Below, piece after piece: positions 1 to 7,865 of a DNA stretch of 64,000 nucleotides. This stretch comes from Albidovulum sp. (GTDB lineage: Bacteria > Pseudomonadota > Alphaproteobacteria > Rhodobacterales > Rhodobacteraceae). The notes beneath the pieces are model-generated. The model was not told the DNA's origin. It made no database searches and was given only the letters and a program-made list of their open reading frames with translations. The stretch is from assembly GCA_020637635.1 (NCBI GenBank), contig JACKKB010000010.1:86686-150685 (forward strand). The letters are read 5' to 3'. How positions within the stretch are numbered: position 1 is the first letter of the stretch; each line of letters opens with the position of its first letter. Made by a program: the position numbers and the translations under genes.

Positions 1-840
1 CGCCGTCTCGGCGTCAAGCATCTCGCGCGGCGGCTTGCCGAGATAGACCGTCCGGCAAAGCGGCGCGTGATAGCGGCGATAGCAGCCCGAGAGTTCGAAG
101 AACGTCGCCTCGCCGGCGCGCATCGGATCGCCGTTCCAGGTCAGATGCGCCGCCGTCGCGTCGAGCCCCGAGGGCGTCAGCGGCACGATGGCGGGATAGT
201 CGCCCCAATCCTCGCCGACACCGGTGATCCCGGCATGAAAGATCTCGGCCACGAGCTCGTTCTTGCGCAGGCCGGGCTCGGCCTTCTCGATGGCGGTCCT
301 GACGACCTTCTCGGAAATGCGCGCCGCCTTGCGGATGAAGGCGATCTCGTCGTCCGACTTCACCAGACGCTGCCAGTTGACGAGCGCGGTCGCATCGGCA
401 AAGCGGGCATCGGGCAGTTCGGCGGTCAATACCGCATGGGCCTTGGCGGAGTAGTAGTAGTTCTCCATCTCGACCCCGATCCGCGCCTTGGCCAGGCCAA
501 GCTCGCCGACGATGCGCGCGAGATCCTGCATCGGATGGCGAACCGTCGACTGGACGTAGTTGTCGGCATAGCCGTGGATCGTGTCGGCCCCCATCCAGCA
601 GGTCCGCAGCGCGCCGAGGCTGTCCATGTAGCGGCCCCACCAGTGCGGATCGCCCTCCATCGTCAGGATCACGCCCTGATGGACGTAGAACGACCAGCCG
701 TCATAGCCCGTCAGCCAGGCCTGGTTCGAAGGGTCGGTGACGAAGAGAAGGTCGATCCCCGCCTTCGCCATCGCCGCGCGGGTCTTGGCGATGCGGCGGG
801 CGTATTCCGCTGCGCTGAAGGGTGCGTGCTGCAGGCCCAT
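1..840 (-). CDS. doeA: Ectoine hydrolase, M24 creatinase-like family (C-terminus outside window)
   Basis: Cytoplasmic ring-opening hydrolase of the DoeA/EutD type, which converts ectoine to N-acetyl-diaminobutyrate. The first 280 residues are in the window and the gene runs off the left edge. It begins MGLQHAPFSAAEYARR, followed by TDPSNQAWLTGYDGWSFYVH near residue 35, a signature I associate with DoeA. The creatinase-type N-domain is followed by the start of the pita-bread fold. Where aminopeptidase P has metal-binding Asp residues, this protein reads FFELSG and APLCRT, so it is probably metal-independent like creatinase. A likely catalytic His lies in AAHLTW. An AGAGGA ribosome site precedes the ATG at 840. 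It is divergent from ehuB. A deacetylase (doeB/eutE) would be expected further left. Family assignment is firm; substrate is inferred from the sequence signature and context. Confidence 0.85.
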   Translation of the reverse strand, partial: MGLQHAPFSAAEYARRIAKTRAAMAKAGIDLLFVTDPSNQAWLTGYDGWSFYVHQGVILTMEGDPHWWGRYMDSLGALRTCWMGADTIHGYADNYVQSTVRHPMQDLARIVGELGLAKARIGVEMENYYYSAKAHAVLTAELPDARFADATALVNWQRLVKSDDEIAFIRKAARISEKVVRTAIEKAEPGLRKNELVAEIFHAGITGVGEDWGDYPAIVPLTPSGLDATAAHLTWNGDPMRAGEATFFELSGCYRRYHAPLCRTVYLGKPPREMLDAETA

Positions 841-866
841 GACTGTCCTCTCGTGAGTCGGAAGTA

Positions 867-890
867 TTGTATACAACGCTATGCATAGCG
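867..890. promoter_or_regulatory. Two abutting perfect palindromes, candidate operator
   Basis: TTGTATACAA (867-876) is directly followed by CGCTATGCATAGCG (877-890), and both are perfect inverted repeats. They lie 27 bp upstream of the divergent hydrolase start and about 140 bp upstream of ehuB. TTGTATACAA resembles half-site arrangements bound by GntR/FCD-type regulators, but no such regulator is in the window. The local AsnC-family protein is another candidate binder. The palindromes are directly visible; the function is inferred. Confidence 0.55.
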
Positions 891-944
891 CCGTTTCTAG
901 GCAAGATGATTGCGCCCATTGCGCGCCAATCGTCAATATATTTC

Positions 945-977
945 TTGACACGCGGTCGCGCTGCACAATGATGTGCA
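945..977 (+). promoter_or_regulatory. Putative ehuB promoter with overlapping inverted repeat
   Basis: A perfect TTGACA at 945-950 is followed after 17 bp by AATGAT (968-973), a reasonable sigma-70 arrangement 60 bp before the ehuB start. The -10 lies inside the inverted repeat TGCAC-N6-GTGCA (962-977). A protein bound there would block the promoter, as expected for substrate-induced control of the ehu-eut operon. Confidence 0.5.
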
Positions 978-1032
978 CAACACAACGAAGCTTCGACTCT
1001 GAACTCGAAGATATCCAGCACGGGAGAACGCA

Positions 1033-1878
1033 ATGAAAAGATCTCTTCTGACGACGACGATCGTGGCGGCCTTTGCGCTTGGCGGCTCGGCGGTGGTGGC
1101 CCTCGCCGGGCCGTTGATGGACCGTATCGCCGCGGGCGAAACTATCCGTATCGGGTTTGCGAACGAAGTGCCCTTTGCCTATCCGGGCGAAGACGGCAGC
1201 CCCAAGGGTTTCGTCAATGCCGAAGTTCTGGGGGTCCTGAAAGCCATGGGCTACGACAATATCGAGCCCGTGCAGACCGACTGGGGCGGGCTGATCCCGG
1301 GCCTTCAGGCGGGTCGCTTCGACATCATCACGGGCGGCATGAACATCCTGAAGTCGCGCTGCGAGAACGTCGCCTTTTCCGAGCCGATGGCCAGGATCGG
1401 GGATGCCTTCATCGTCGCCAAGGGCAACCCCAAGGGCCTGAACACCTATGCCGATATCAAGGACAAGGGGGCCGTGATGGTGACCGGCGCCGGCTATTCC
1501 AACATCGAGGCCGCGAAGGCCGCGGGCGTTGCCGAGGGCGACATCATGCAGGTGCCGGGACCGACCGAGATCCTTGCCGCGGTCAAGGCCAGGCGCGCGG
1601 ATGCCGGAGCCGGAACCTATTTCACCGTCAAGCAGCTGGCCGACAGCACCGGCGGCGAACTTGACGTCTCCGACCCCGATGCGATGCCCGAAGACGCGAT
1701 CAACTGGGCCGGGATCGGCTTCCGCAAGGAGGACCAGGATTTCCTCGACAAGTTCAACGCCGCGCAGAAGGACTACCTCGGCACGCCCGAGATGATGGAT
1801 GCGGTCAAGGAATACGGCTACGGCGAAGCCTCGTTGCCGGGCGACAAGACCACCGAATGGGTCTGCGCCAACCGCTGA
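1033..1878 (+). CDS. ehuB: Ectoine/hydroxyectoine ABC transporter substrate-binding protein EhuB
   Basis: Periplasmic receptor of the Ehu importer, 281 residues, of the polar-amino-acid (SBP_bac_3) family. A signal peptide covers about residues 1-25 and ends VVALA. The mature start GETIRIGFANEVPFAYPGED carries the ligand-binding Glu and Phe region typical of EhuB. GGMNILKSRCENVAFSEP matches the hinge region of SBP_bac_3 proteins. The length fits EhuB. A GGGAGA ribosome site precedes the ATG. It is the first gene of the ehuBCDA-eutBC run and is followed by a strong hairpin, which commonly lets the receptor be made in excess over the permeases. Confidence is high because permeases, ATPase and Eut enzymes all follow. 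Confidence 0.93.
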   Translation: MKRSLLTTTIVAAFALGGSAVVALAGPLMDRIAAGETIRIGFANEVPFAYPGEDGSPKGFVNAEVLGVLKAMGYDNIEPVQTDWGGLIPGLQAGRFDIITGGMNILKSRCENVAFSEPMARIGDAFIVAKGNPKGLNTYADIKDKGAVMVTGAGYSNIEAAKAAGVAEGDIMQVPGPTEILAAVKARRADAGAGTYFTVKQLADSTGGELDVSDPDAMPEDAINWAGIGFRKEDQDFLDKFNAAQKDYLGTPEMMDAVKEYGYGEASLPGDKTTEWVCANR

Positions 1879-1886
1879 TCGACCGG

Positions 1887-1905
1887 GGGGCGGCCAGGCC
1901 GCCCC
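1887..1905 (+). terminator. Intercistronic hairpin after ehuB (attenuator-like)
   Basis: GGGGCGGCC-A-GGCCGCCCC is a perfect inverted repeat between ehuB and ehuC, with no T-tract after it. It is more likely an mRNA-stabilising or partial-termination hairpin than a full terminator. Confidence 0.6.
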
Positions 1906-1931
1906 TCACGTCCGCGACCGGGGGGTGAGCG

Positions 1932-2597
1932 ATGCCGATCTGGGAATTCCTCGAGACCTACGGGACACGGCTCGCCAGCGGAACACTCGTCACCTGCGCG
2001 CAATTCGTGCTTTCGGCGGTCATTGCCGTCGTGATCGCGCTTCTCGCCGGTCTCGGCAAGCTGTCGAGGAACCGGCTGATCCGTGCCATTTCGGTCGTCT
2101 ATATCGAACTCTTCCGCGGCACCTCGCTTCTGGTGCAGCTCTACTGGATCTTCTTCGTCCTGCCGCTGCTCGGCATCACGCTGCCGAAATTCGTCGCCGG
2201 ATTCGTCTCGGTGGGGCTCAATGTAGGCTCCTATGGCGCCGAACTCGTCCGCGGCGCGATCCAGTCGGTGCCGAAGGGACAGTGGGAAGCGGCCTACGCG
2301 CTCTCGATGTCGCCGGCGAAGCGGATGCGGCGGATCATCCTGCCGCAGGCCGTCGTGATCATGCTGCCGCCCTGGGGCAACCTGCTGATCGAGCTTCTGA
2401 AGGGGACCGCGCTCGTCGCGCTGATCTCGGTGACGGACCTGATGTTCCAGGCCAGGCAGATCAACGCGTCGACATTCCTGTCGGCTCAGGCCTTCGGCAC
2501 GGCGCTCGTCCTCTACTACATCCTCGCGCGGTTCCTGATCACCCCTTTCATGCGCTGGCTCGAGCGGGTCATGGCGCGGAGGCTCGGACGGGCATGA
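1932..2597 (+). CDS. ehuC: Ectoine/hydroxyectoine ABC transporter permease EhuC
   Basis: Inner-membrane permease of the HisM/HisQ type, 221 residues. About five membrane segments are visible, including TLVTCAQFVLSAVIAVVIAL and the stretch around VQLYWIFFVLPLLG. The EAA-like loop GAIQSVPKGQWEAAYALSMS lies near residues 120-140. It should pair with EhuD to form the channel for ectoine taken from EhuB. The ATG at 1932 has a GGGGTGAG ribosome site. Its stop overlaps the ehuD start (ATGA), so the two are translationally coupled. Confidence 0.92.
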   Translation: MPIWEFLETYGTRLASGTLVTCAQFVLSAVIAVVIALLAGLGKLSRNRLIRAISVVYIELFRGTSLLVQLYWIFFVLPLLGITLPKFVAGFVSVGLNVGSYGAELVRGAIQSVPKGQWEAAYALSMSPAKRMRRIILPQAVVIMLPPWGNLLIELLKGTALVALISVTDLMFQARQINASTFLSAQAFGTALVLYYILARFLITPFMRWLERVMARRLGRA

Positions 2598-3262
2598 GCT
2601 TTCACTGGCGCTGGGACTTCACCTGGGAAATCCTGCCGCGGCTCATGTGGGCCACGGTCAATACGCTGATCGCCGCCGGGGCAGGCTACGCGATCGCCCT
2701 CGTGCTCGGCCTGATCCTGGCGCTGGCGCAGCGGACCGGCTGGAAACCCCTGACGCTCGCGGTGCGGGAATTCGTCGAGTTCATCCGCTCCACGCCGCTG
2801 GTGTTGCAGATCTTCTTCGTCTTCTACGTCGGGCCGCAGTTCGGGATCCGCCTGTCGCCCTGGATGTCCGGGATGATCGCGATCGGCCTGCATTACTCGG
2901 CCTATCTCTCCGAGGTCTACCGGGCCGGGATCGATGCCGTGCCGCGCGGCCAGTGGGAAGTCTGTCGCGCCCTCAACATGTCGGTCCGCAACACCTATGC
3001 CCGCATCATCATCCCGCAGGCCCTGCCGCCCTCGATCGCCGGGATGGGGAACTACCTTGTCGGCATCTTCAAGGACACCCCGATGCTTTCGGTCATCGGT
3101 GTCGCCGAACTCATGCACACGGCCAATGCGATCGGATCGGAGAGCTACCGGTTCCTTGAGCCCTACACTCTGGTCGGCCTGATCTATCTCGCCATCTCCC
3201 TGCCCACGGCCGGGCTCGTCCGGCTGTTCGAGGGCTGGGTGAGGCGCAAGCTGGGACTTTGA
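2594..3262 (+). CDS. ehuD: Ectoine/hydroxyectoine ABC transporter permease EhuD
   Basis: Second permease of the Ehu importer, 222 residues, starting at the ATG overlapping the ehuC stop (MSFHWRWDFTWEILPRLMW). A longer open frame extends upstream through ehuC but is not the gene. Visible parts are membrane segments such as LIAAGAGYAIALVLGLILAL, the substrate-facing STPLVLQIFFVFYVGP region, and the EAA loop GIDAVPRGQWEVCRALNMS. Family and partner assignment rest on the operon. It is followed by ehuA after 3 bp. Confidence 0.92.
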   Translation: MSFHWRWDFTWEILPRLMWATVNTLIAAGAGYAIALVLGLILALAQRTGWKPLTLAVREFVEFIRSTPLVLQIFFVFYVGPQFGIRLSPWMSGMIAIGLHYSAYLSEVYRAGIDAVPRGQWEVCRALNMSVRNTYARIIIPQALPPSIAGMGNYLVGIFKDTPMLSVIGVAELMHTANAIGSESYRFLEPYTLVGLIYLAISLPTAGLVRLFEGWVRRKLGL

Positions 3263-3265
3263 AGC

Positions 3266-4078
3266 ATGGACATGTCTGCCTATCCGCTGGAACTGCCGGA
3301 AGACGACCGCCCGATGGTCCGGTTCATGAACGTCACCAAGCGTTACGGACAGCTGGTGGTGCTCGACAGCCTCGATCTCGACGTGGCCGAGGGTGAAATG
3401 GTCACCGTCATCGGCCCGTCCGGGTCGGGCAAGACCACGGTGCTGAGGATGTTGATGACGCTCGAGACGATCAATGGCGGCGTCATCTATGTCGACGGCA
3501 AGCCGCTGACCCATATGGAGAAAGGCGGCGTTCTGGTTCCGGCGGACGAGCGGCACCTGCGGCGGATGCGGTCCGCCATCGGGATGTGCTTCCAGCATTT
3601 CAACCTCTTCCCGCACATGACCGCGCTTCAGAACTGCATGGAGGGGCCGGTGCAGGTGCTCGGCCTGTCGAAGCAGGAAGCGCGGCAGCGGTCGGAGGAG
3701 TTGCTGACGCTCGTCGGCATGATCGACAAGAAGGATCAGCATCCCTCGCGGCTTTCGGGCGGGCAGCAGCAGCGCGTCGCGATCGCCCGTGCGCTGGCGA
3801 TGCGCCCGAAGGTGATGCTCTTCGACGAAGTGACATCCGCGCTCGATCCCGAAGTGATCGGCGAGGTGACGAATGTCATCCGCAAGCTGGTGAACGAACA
3901 CAACCTGACGATGCTGATGGTGACCCACCAGATGGGGTTCGCCAAGGACATCTCCGACCGGATCTGCTTCTTCTTCGGCGGCAGGATCGAGGAACAGGGT
4001 CCGCCCGGGCAGCTGTTCGGCAACCCCCAACGCGACCGCACCAGGCAGTTCCTGTCGGCGGTGAAGGAAGCCGACTGA
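3266..4078 (+). CDS. ehuA: Ectoine/hydroxyectoine ABC transporter ATP-binding protein EhuA
   Basis: Cytoplasmic ATPase of the polar amino acid importer class, 270 residues. Walker A is GPSGSGKTT near residue 52. The Q-loop is CFQHFNLFPH, the ABC signature is LSGGQQQRVAIARA, Walker B is VMLFDEVTSALDPE, and the switch His is in MVTHQMGFA. It energises EhuCD. It is separated from eutB by one base, so transport and catabolism are one transcriptional unit. Confidence 0.92.
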   Translation: MDMSAYPLELPEDDRPMVRFMNVTKRYGQLVVLDSLDLDVAEGEMVTVIGPSGSGKTTVLRMLMTLETINGGVIYVDGKPLTHMEKGGVLVPADERHLRRMRSAIGMCFQHFNLFPHMTALQNCMEGPVQVLGLSKQEARQRSEELLTLVGMIDKKDQHPSRLSGGQQQRVAIARALAMRPKVMLFDEVTSALDPEVIGEVTNVIRKLVNEHNLTMLMVTHQMGFAKDISDRICFFFGGRIEEQGPPGQLFGNPQRDRTRQFLSAVKEAD

Positions 4079-4079
4079 G

Positions 4080-5084
4080 ATGGACTTTTCGCTGGCCGAT
4101 ATCCTCGCGGCAAGGCGGGTCATTCGCGGCGTCGCCGATCAGACGCCCTTCGTGCCCTCGCCCTTCATGTCGAAGGTTGCCGGCCAGGATTTCCTCCTGA
4201 AGCTGGAAAACATGCAGCCCGTGGGCGCCTTCAAGCTGCGCGGCGCGGTCAATGCCGTGATGTCGCTGCCCGGGGATGCTCCGGGCGTGACCTGTTGCTC
4301 CACCGGAAATCACGGGCGCGGCGTGGCCTATGCCGCCCGCGAACGGGGCATGAAGGCAGTGATCTGCATGTCGCGGCTCGTCCCGCAGGCCAAGGTCGAT
4401 GGCATCCGCGCGCTCGGCGCCGATGTGCGCATCGTCGGCATGAGCCAGGACGAGGCCATGCACGAGAGCCGGCGCCTCTGCGCGGCCGAGGGGCTGGTGG
4501 AAATCTCGCCCTTCGACGATCCGAAGGTGATCGCGGGGCAGGGCACCATCGCGCTGGAGATGCTGGGCGCGCGCCCCGATCTTGCGACGATCCTCGTGCC
4601 CCTGTCGGGCGGCGGCCTTGCGGCGGGCGTCGCGGTCGCGGCCAAGGCGATCAACCCGAAGATCCGGGTGATCGGCATCACGATGGACCGGGGTGCCGCG
4701 ATGCACGCCTCGCTTCGGGCCGGCCATCCGGTGGAAGTGCCGGAACATGCCTCGCTGGCCGACAGTCTCGGCGGCGGGATCGGGCTTGCCAACCGCCTGT
4801 CCTTCCCGCTCTGCCGGGACCATCTCGACGATGTGGTGCTGGTGACGGAGGAGGAGATCCGCGATGCGATGCAGGTTCTCTACTACGAGGACCGCATCGT
4901 CGCCGAGGGCGCCTCGGTCGTGGGTCTCGCGGCGGTTCTGACGGGAAAGGTCAGCCCGGACGGGCCGGCGGGAACCATCGTCACCGGCCGAAATCTCGAC
5001 ATGGCGCTTTTCACCAGGATCATGGCAGGCGAGGACGCGGTGATCGGCGACCTGAGGGTGAGGGGCAGATGCTATGGCGCATGA
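4080..5084 (+). CDS. eutB: Hydroxyectoine utilization dehydratase EutB
   Basis: PLP enzyme of fold type II (threonine dehydratase/serine racemase family), 334 residues. In the EutABC branch it is thought to act with EutC and EutA to convert hydroxyectoine to ectoine. The Schiff-base lysine is K52 in GAFKLRGAV. The substrate loop is STGNHG around residues 74-79, and the phosphate-binding glycine loop is PLSGGGLAAG near residue 180. It overlaps eutC by 11 bp. The fold is certain; the specific role comes from gene context and established Eut pathway models. Confidence 0.88.
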   Translation: MDFSLADILAARRVIRGVADQTPFVPSPFMSKVAGQDFLLKLENMQPVGAFKLRGAVNAVMSLPGDAPGVTCCSTGNHGRGVAYAARERGMKAVICMSRLVPQAKVDGIRALGADVRIVGMSQDEAMHESRRLCAAEGLVEISPFDDPKVIAGQGTIALEMLGARPDLATILVPLSGGGLAAGVAVAAKAINPKIRVIGITMDRGAAMHASLRAGHPVEVPEHASLADSLGGGIGLANRLSFPLCRDHLDDVVLVTEEEIRDAMQVLYYEDRIVAEGASVVGLAAVLTGKVSPDGPAGTIVTGRNLDMALFTRIMAGEDAVIGDLRVRGRCYGA

Positions 5085-6060
5085 CATCCGGATCGTGACC
5101 GAGGCCGAGCTGCGCGAGGTCGTGCAGCTCGACCTGACGGTCGTGGACGTGATCGAGACGGCCTTCGCCGCGCTCGCCCGGGGCGGCGTCGTCATGCCGC
5201 CGATCCTGTCGATGGAGCTGCGCGAGGCCAACGGCGAGGTCGACGTCAAGACCGCCTATATCCCCGGCTTCGACGGCTTCGCGATCAAGGTCAGCCCCGG
5301 CTTCTTCGACAATCCCAAGCTCGGCCTGCCGAGCCTCAACGGGCTGATGATCCTGTTCTCTGCCAGGACCGGCCTGGTGGAATCGCTCTATCTCGACAAC
5401 GGCTACCTGACCGATATCCGCACCGCGGCCGCCGGCGCCGTCGCCGCCCGCCATCTTGCGCCGGAACGGGTCGAGACCGCAGGCGTGATCGGTACCGGCG
5501 TGCAGGCGCGTCTGCAAATGCGGGCGGCCCATCTGGTGCGGCCCTTTGCCCGCGTTCTGGTTCATGGCCGCGACATGGACAAGGCCCGCGCCTCGGCCGC
5601 CGATCTGGCGGCATCGCTCGGCATCAAGGCCGAGGCCGTCGCCGATGCCGCGGCGCTGGTCGGTGAAAGCCAGCTTGTCGTCACCACGACACCCGCGCGC
5701 GCCCCCGTCCTGAAGGCCGACTGGCTACATCCCGGACTGCACATCACCGCGATGGGCTCGGACCAGCCCGGCAAGAACGAACTCGAACCGGCCGCCTTGA
5801 TGGCCGCCGACGCCTATGTCTGCGACCGGGTGAGCCAGTGCGAGGTTTCGGGCGAGCTCGAGGCCGCCCGCGCGGCCGGGCTCTGGACCAAGGGCACGCC
5901 CGCCGAGATCGGCGAGGTCATCCTCGGCACGAAACCCGGCCGCCGGTCGCCCGCCGACATCACGATCTGCGACCTGACCGGGACCGGCGTTCAGGACACG
6001 GCCATCGCCACGCATGTCCGTGCCCGGTTCGGCACCGCGGGAACCTTGATCCGGGCGTGA
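5074..6060 (+). CDS. eutC: Ectoine utilization protein EutC, ornithine cyclodeaminase/mu-crystallin family
   Basis: NAD(P)-dependent enzyme of the ornithine cyclodeaminase/mu-crystallin family, 328 residues. The Rossmann motif VIGTGVQARLQMRA lies near residue 137. The N-terminal substrate region includes DVKTAYIPGF and AIKVSPGFF. It is expected to act with EutB on hydroxyectoine. EutA, the usual third partner (an Asp/Glu racemase-like protein), is not seen here; it may lie left of the window, or this strain may lack it. The ATG lies inside the 3' end of eutB, so translation is coupled. Confidence 0.88.
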   Translation: MAHDIRIVTEAELREVVQLDLTVVDVIETAFAALARGGVVMPPILSMELREANGEVDVKTAYIPGFDGFAIKVSPGFFDNPKLGLPSLNGLMILFSARTGLVESLYLDNGYLTDIRTAAAGAVAARHLAPERVETAGVIGTGVQARLQMRAAHLVRPFARVLVHGRDMDKARASAADLAASLGIKAEAVADAAALVGESQLVVTTTPARAPVLKADWLHPGLHITAMGSDQPGKNELEPAALMAADAYVCDRVSQCEVSGELEAARAAGLWTKGTPAEIGEVILGTKPGRRSPADITICDLTGTGVQDTAIATHVRARFGTAGTLIRA

Positions 6061-6063
6061 GGG

Positions 6064-7209
6064 ATGCACCGCAACCCCTTCAGCGACGGGGAACTTGCGC
6101 TCCGCCTTGGTTCGGTGCGCGCGGAGATGGCCGCGCGCGATGTCGAACTGGCGGTCTTTTCCGCCCCGGAAAGCGTCTTCTACCTGACCGGCCTTGACCA
6201 CTGGGGCTATTTCGCGCCGCATCATCTGATCGTGCCCGCCACCGGCGAGATGGTGCTGGTGACGCGGACGATGGAGCGTGTCACGGTCCGGAACCAGGTT
6301 CGCAACGCCCGTTTCTCGGGCCATTCCGACAGCGTGAGCGCGCAGAGCCATCTGGCGGCGGAACTCGGGGCCCTCGCCGCCGGGCGACTGGGGTTCGAGA
6401 TCGCGTCCAGCGGCCTGAGCTTCGGCGCGGGCATGGAACTGGCGGAGAGCCTTGGTGCCGGATGGGTGGATATCTCCGACCTGACGCCGGCATTGCGCCA
6501 TGTGAAGTCGCCCGAGGAACAGTCTCTGATGCGCGCCGCGGCGAAGGCGTCGGATGCGGGAACGATGGCCGCAATGGCGGCGATCCATGATGGCGCGCGC
6601 GAGGCCGACGTGGCGGCCGAATGCATCGCCGCGATGGTGCGCGCCGGGTCCAATCCGCCGGGCTTCGGCCCCTTCATCCGCCCCGACCACCGCATCGCCG
6701 AGGAACATACCACCTGGGGCGACGGCACCTTCCGGAAAGACGGCCGGGTCATCATCGAGCTTGCCGGCTGTGTCTCCCGCTATCACGCGCCGATGGGGCG
6801 GCTGATCCATCTCGGGGCGATCCGCGACGAGGATGCAGCGATGGCGCAGATCGCCGAACGCGCCCATGAAGCAAGCCTCAAGGGCCTTCGACCGGGCCGC
6901 AGGGCGCGCGAGGTCTATGCCGACTGGCAGGCTGTGGTGGACGCGGCCGGAATGCCGCATTACCGCCGCCACCATTGCGGCTACCTTGTGGGTTTGGGCT
7001 TTCCGCCGAGCTGGACCGGCGGGAACGGCGTGACGGGGCTGCGCCATGACAGCGATCTGGAGATCCGGGAAGGGATGGCCTTCCACCTGCTTTCATGGTT
7101 CACAGAGACCGGGCGGGGGGAATTCTTCGTCTCGAACTGCGTGCTTCTCGGTCCCGACGGGCCGGAACTGCTGACGACCGCGCCAACGGGACCGACGGTG
7201 ATCCGATGA
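6064..7209 (+). CDS. Second M24 creatinase/Xaa-Pro peptidase-like hydrolase of the ectoine cluster
   Basis: 381-residue M24-family protein with a creatinase N-domain (FSAPESVFYLTGLDHWGYF near residue 40) and a pita-bread C-domain. Both usual first metal-ligand positions are altered: the sequence reads VIIELAGC and APMGRL instead of the Asp-containing motifs. A creatinase-like catalytic His is likely in AEEHTTW. It is paralogous to the hydrolase at the left edge, which looks more like true DoeA/EutD. This copy may handle a related amide such as hydroxyectoine, or a downstream intermediate. Its stop overlaps the asnC start (ATGA). The name EutD is possible but I would not assign it without a tree. 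Confidence 0.8.
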   Translation: MHRNPFSDGELALRLGSVRAEMAARDVELAVFSAPESVFYLTGLDHWGYFAPHHLIVPATGEMVLVTRTMERVTVRNQVRNARFSGHSDSVSAQSHLAAELGALAAGRLGFEIASSGLSFGAGMELAESLGAGWVDISDLTPALRHVKSPEEQSLMRAAAKASDAGTMAAMAAIHDGAREADVAAECIAAMVRAGSNPPGFGPFIRPDHRIAEEHTTWGDGTFRKDGRVIIELAGCVSRYHAPMGRLIHLGAIRDEDAAMAQIAERAHEASLKGLRPGRRAREVYADWQAVVDAAGMPHYRRHHCGYLVGLGFPPSWTGGNGVTGLRHDSDLEIREGMAFHLLSWFTETGRGEFFVSNCVLLGPDGPELLTTAPTGPTVIR

Positions 7210-7682
7210 AACTCGATGACCGCGATATCGCGATCCTGCGGGTCCTGTCGACCGAGGGCCGGATCACCAAGGCGGCCCTGGCCGAACGGATCGGGCTTTC
7301 GCCGACGCCGTGCTGGGACCGGCTGAGGAAGCTGGAGAAGGCCGGCCTGATCGAGGGCTACCGGGCCGAAATCGCGCTGCGCAAGCTCGGGCCACATGTC
7401 ACGGTCTTCGTGGCGGCGGAACTGGCGGACCACACCGGCCCCAGTTTCCGTGCCTTCGAGGAGGCGGTGAAACGCTATGAGGAGATCGTCGCCTGCTGGG
7501 CGCTCGGCGGCGGGTTCGACTATCTGATGCAGATCGTCACGCGCGACATCGACGCCTATCAGCGGCTGATCGATGCGATGCTGGATGCCCGGATCGGGCT
7601 GGCGCGATACTTCACCTACATCGTGACGAAGCCGGTGAAAGGGCCATGCGCGCCGCCCTTCGAGGTGCTTCTGGGCGGATGA
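7206..7682 (+). CDS. asnC: Lrp/AsnC family transcriptional regulator of ectoine catabolism
   Basis: 158-residue Lrp/AsnC regulator. An N-terminal winged helix-turn-helix (KAALAERIGLSPTPCWDRLR, residues about 22-41) is followed by a RAM ligand-binding domain with GGGFDYLMQIVTRDIDAY near residue 100. AsnC proteins are standard members of ectoine clusters, where a pathway intermediate such as diaminobutyrate is thought to be the inducer. The ATG at 7206 overlaps the stop of the upstream hydrolase. A hairpin follows the stop, so the first transcript probably ends or attenuates here. Confidence 0.88.
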   Translation: MKLDDRDIAILRVLSTEGRITKAALAERIGLSPTPCWDRLRKLEKAGLIEGYRAEIALRKLGPHVTVFVAAELADHTGPSFRAFEEAVKRYEEIVACWALGGGFDYLMQIVTRDIDAYQRLIDAMLDARIGLARYFTYIVTKPVKGPCAPPFEVLLGG

Positions 7683-7699
7683 CTGAGCTTGCGGCCCCG

Positions 7700-7726
7700 C
7701 GATGCCCCGACCGCGTCGGGACATCG
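7700..7726 (+). terminator. Hairpin downstream of asnC
   Basis: An imperfect inverted repeat with 12-base arms (one mismatch: CGATGCCCCGAC and GTCGGGACATCG) and a 3-base loop sits in the 183 bp gap between asnC and the aldehyde dehydrogenase. No T-run follows. It suggests termination or mRNA processing between the two parts of the cluster. Confidence 0.5.
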
Positions 7727-7865
7727 GGTGAGCCGATGGACCCTGAAGGTTCGGACTGAATTCTCGAGCGAAAGCAGATGAATCGTCTGCCGCGCCCGGC
7801 AACTTCGGTCCCATCCCCCGCCGCTCGTGCGCCATGCTTCGCACGACATTCCCGATGAGGACAAC

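Noticed and set aside
1799..3262. A 487-residue frame covering ehuC and ehuD
   Set aside because: Only the last 222 residues resemble a permease. The earlier part is an out-of-frame reading of ehuC, and ehuD starts at 2594.
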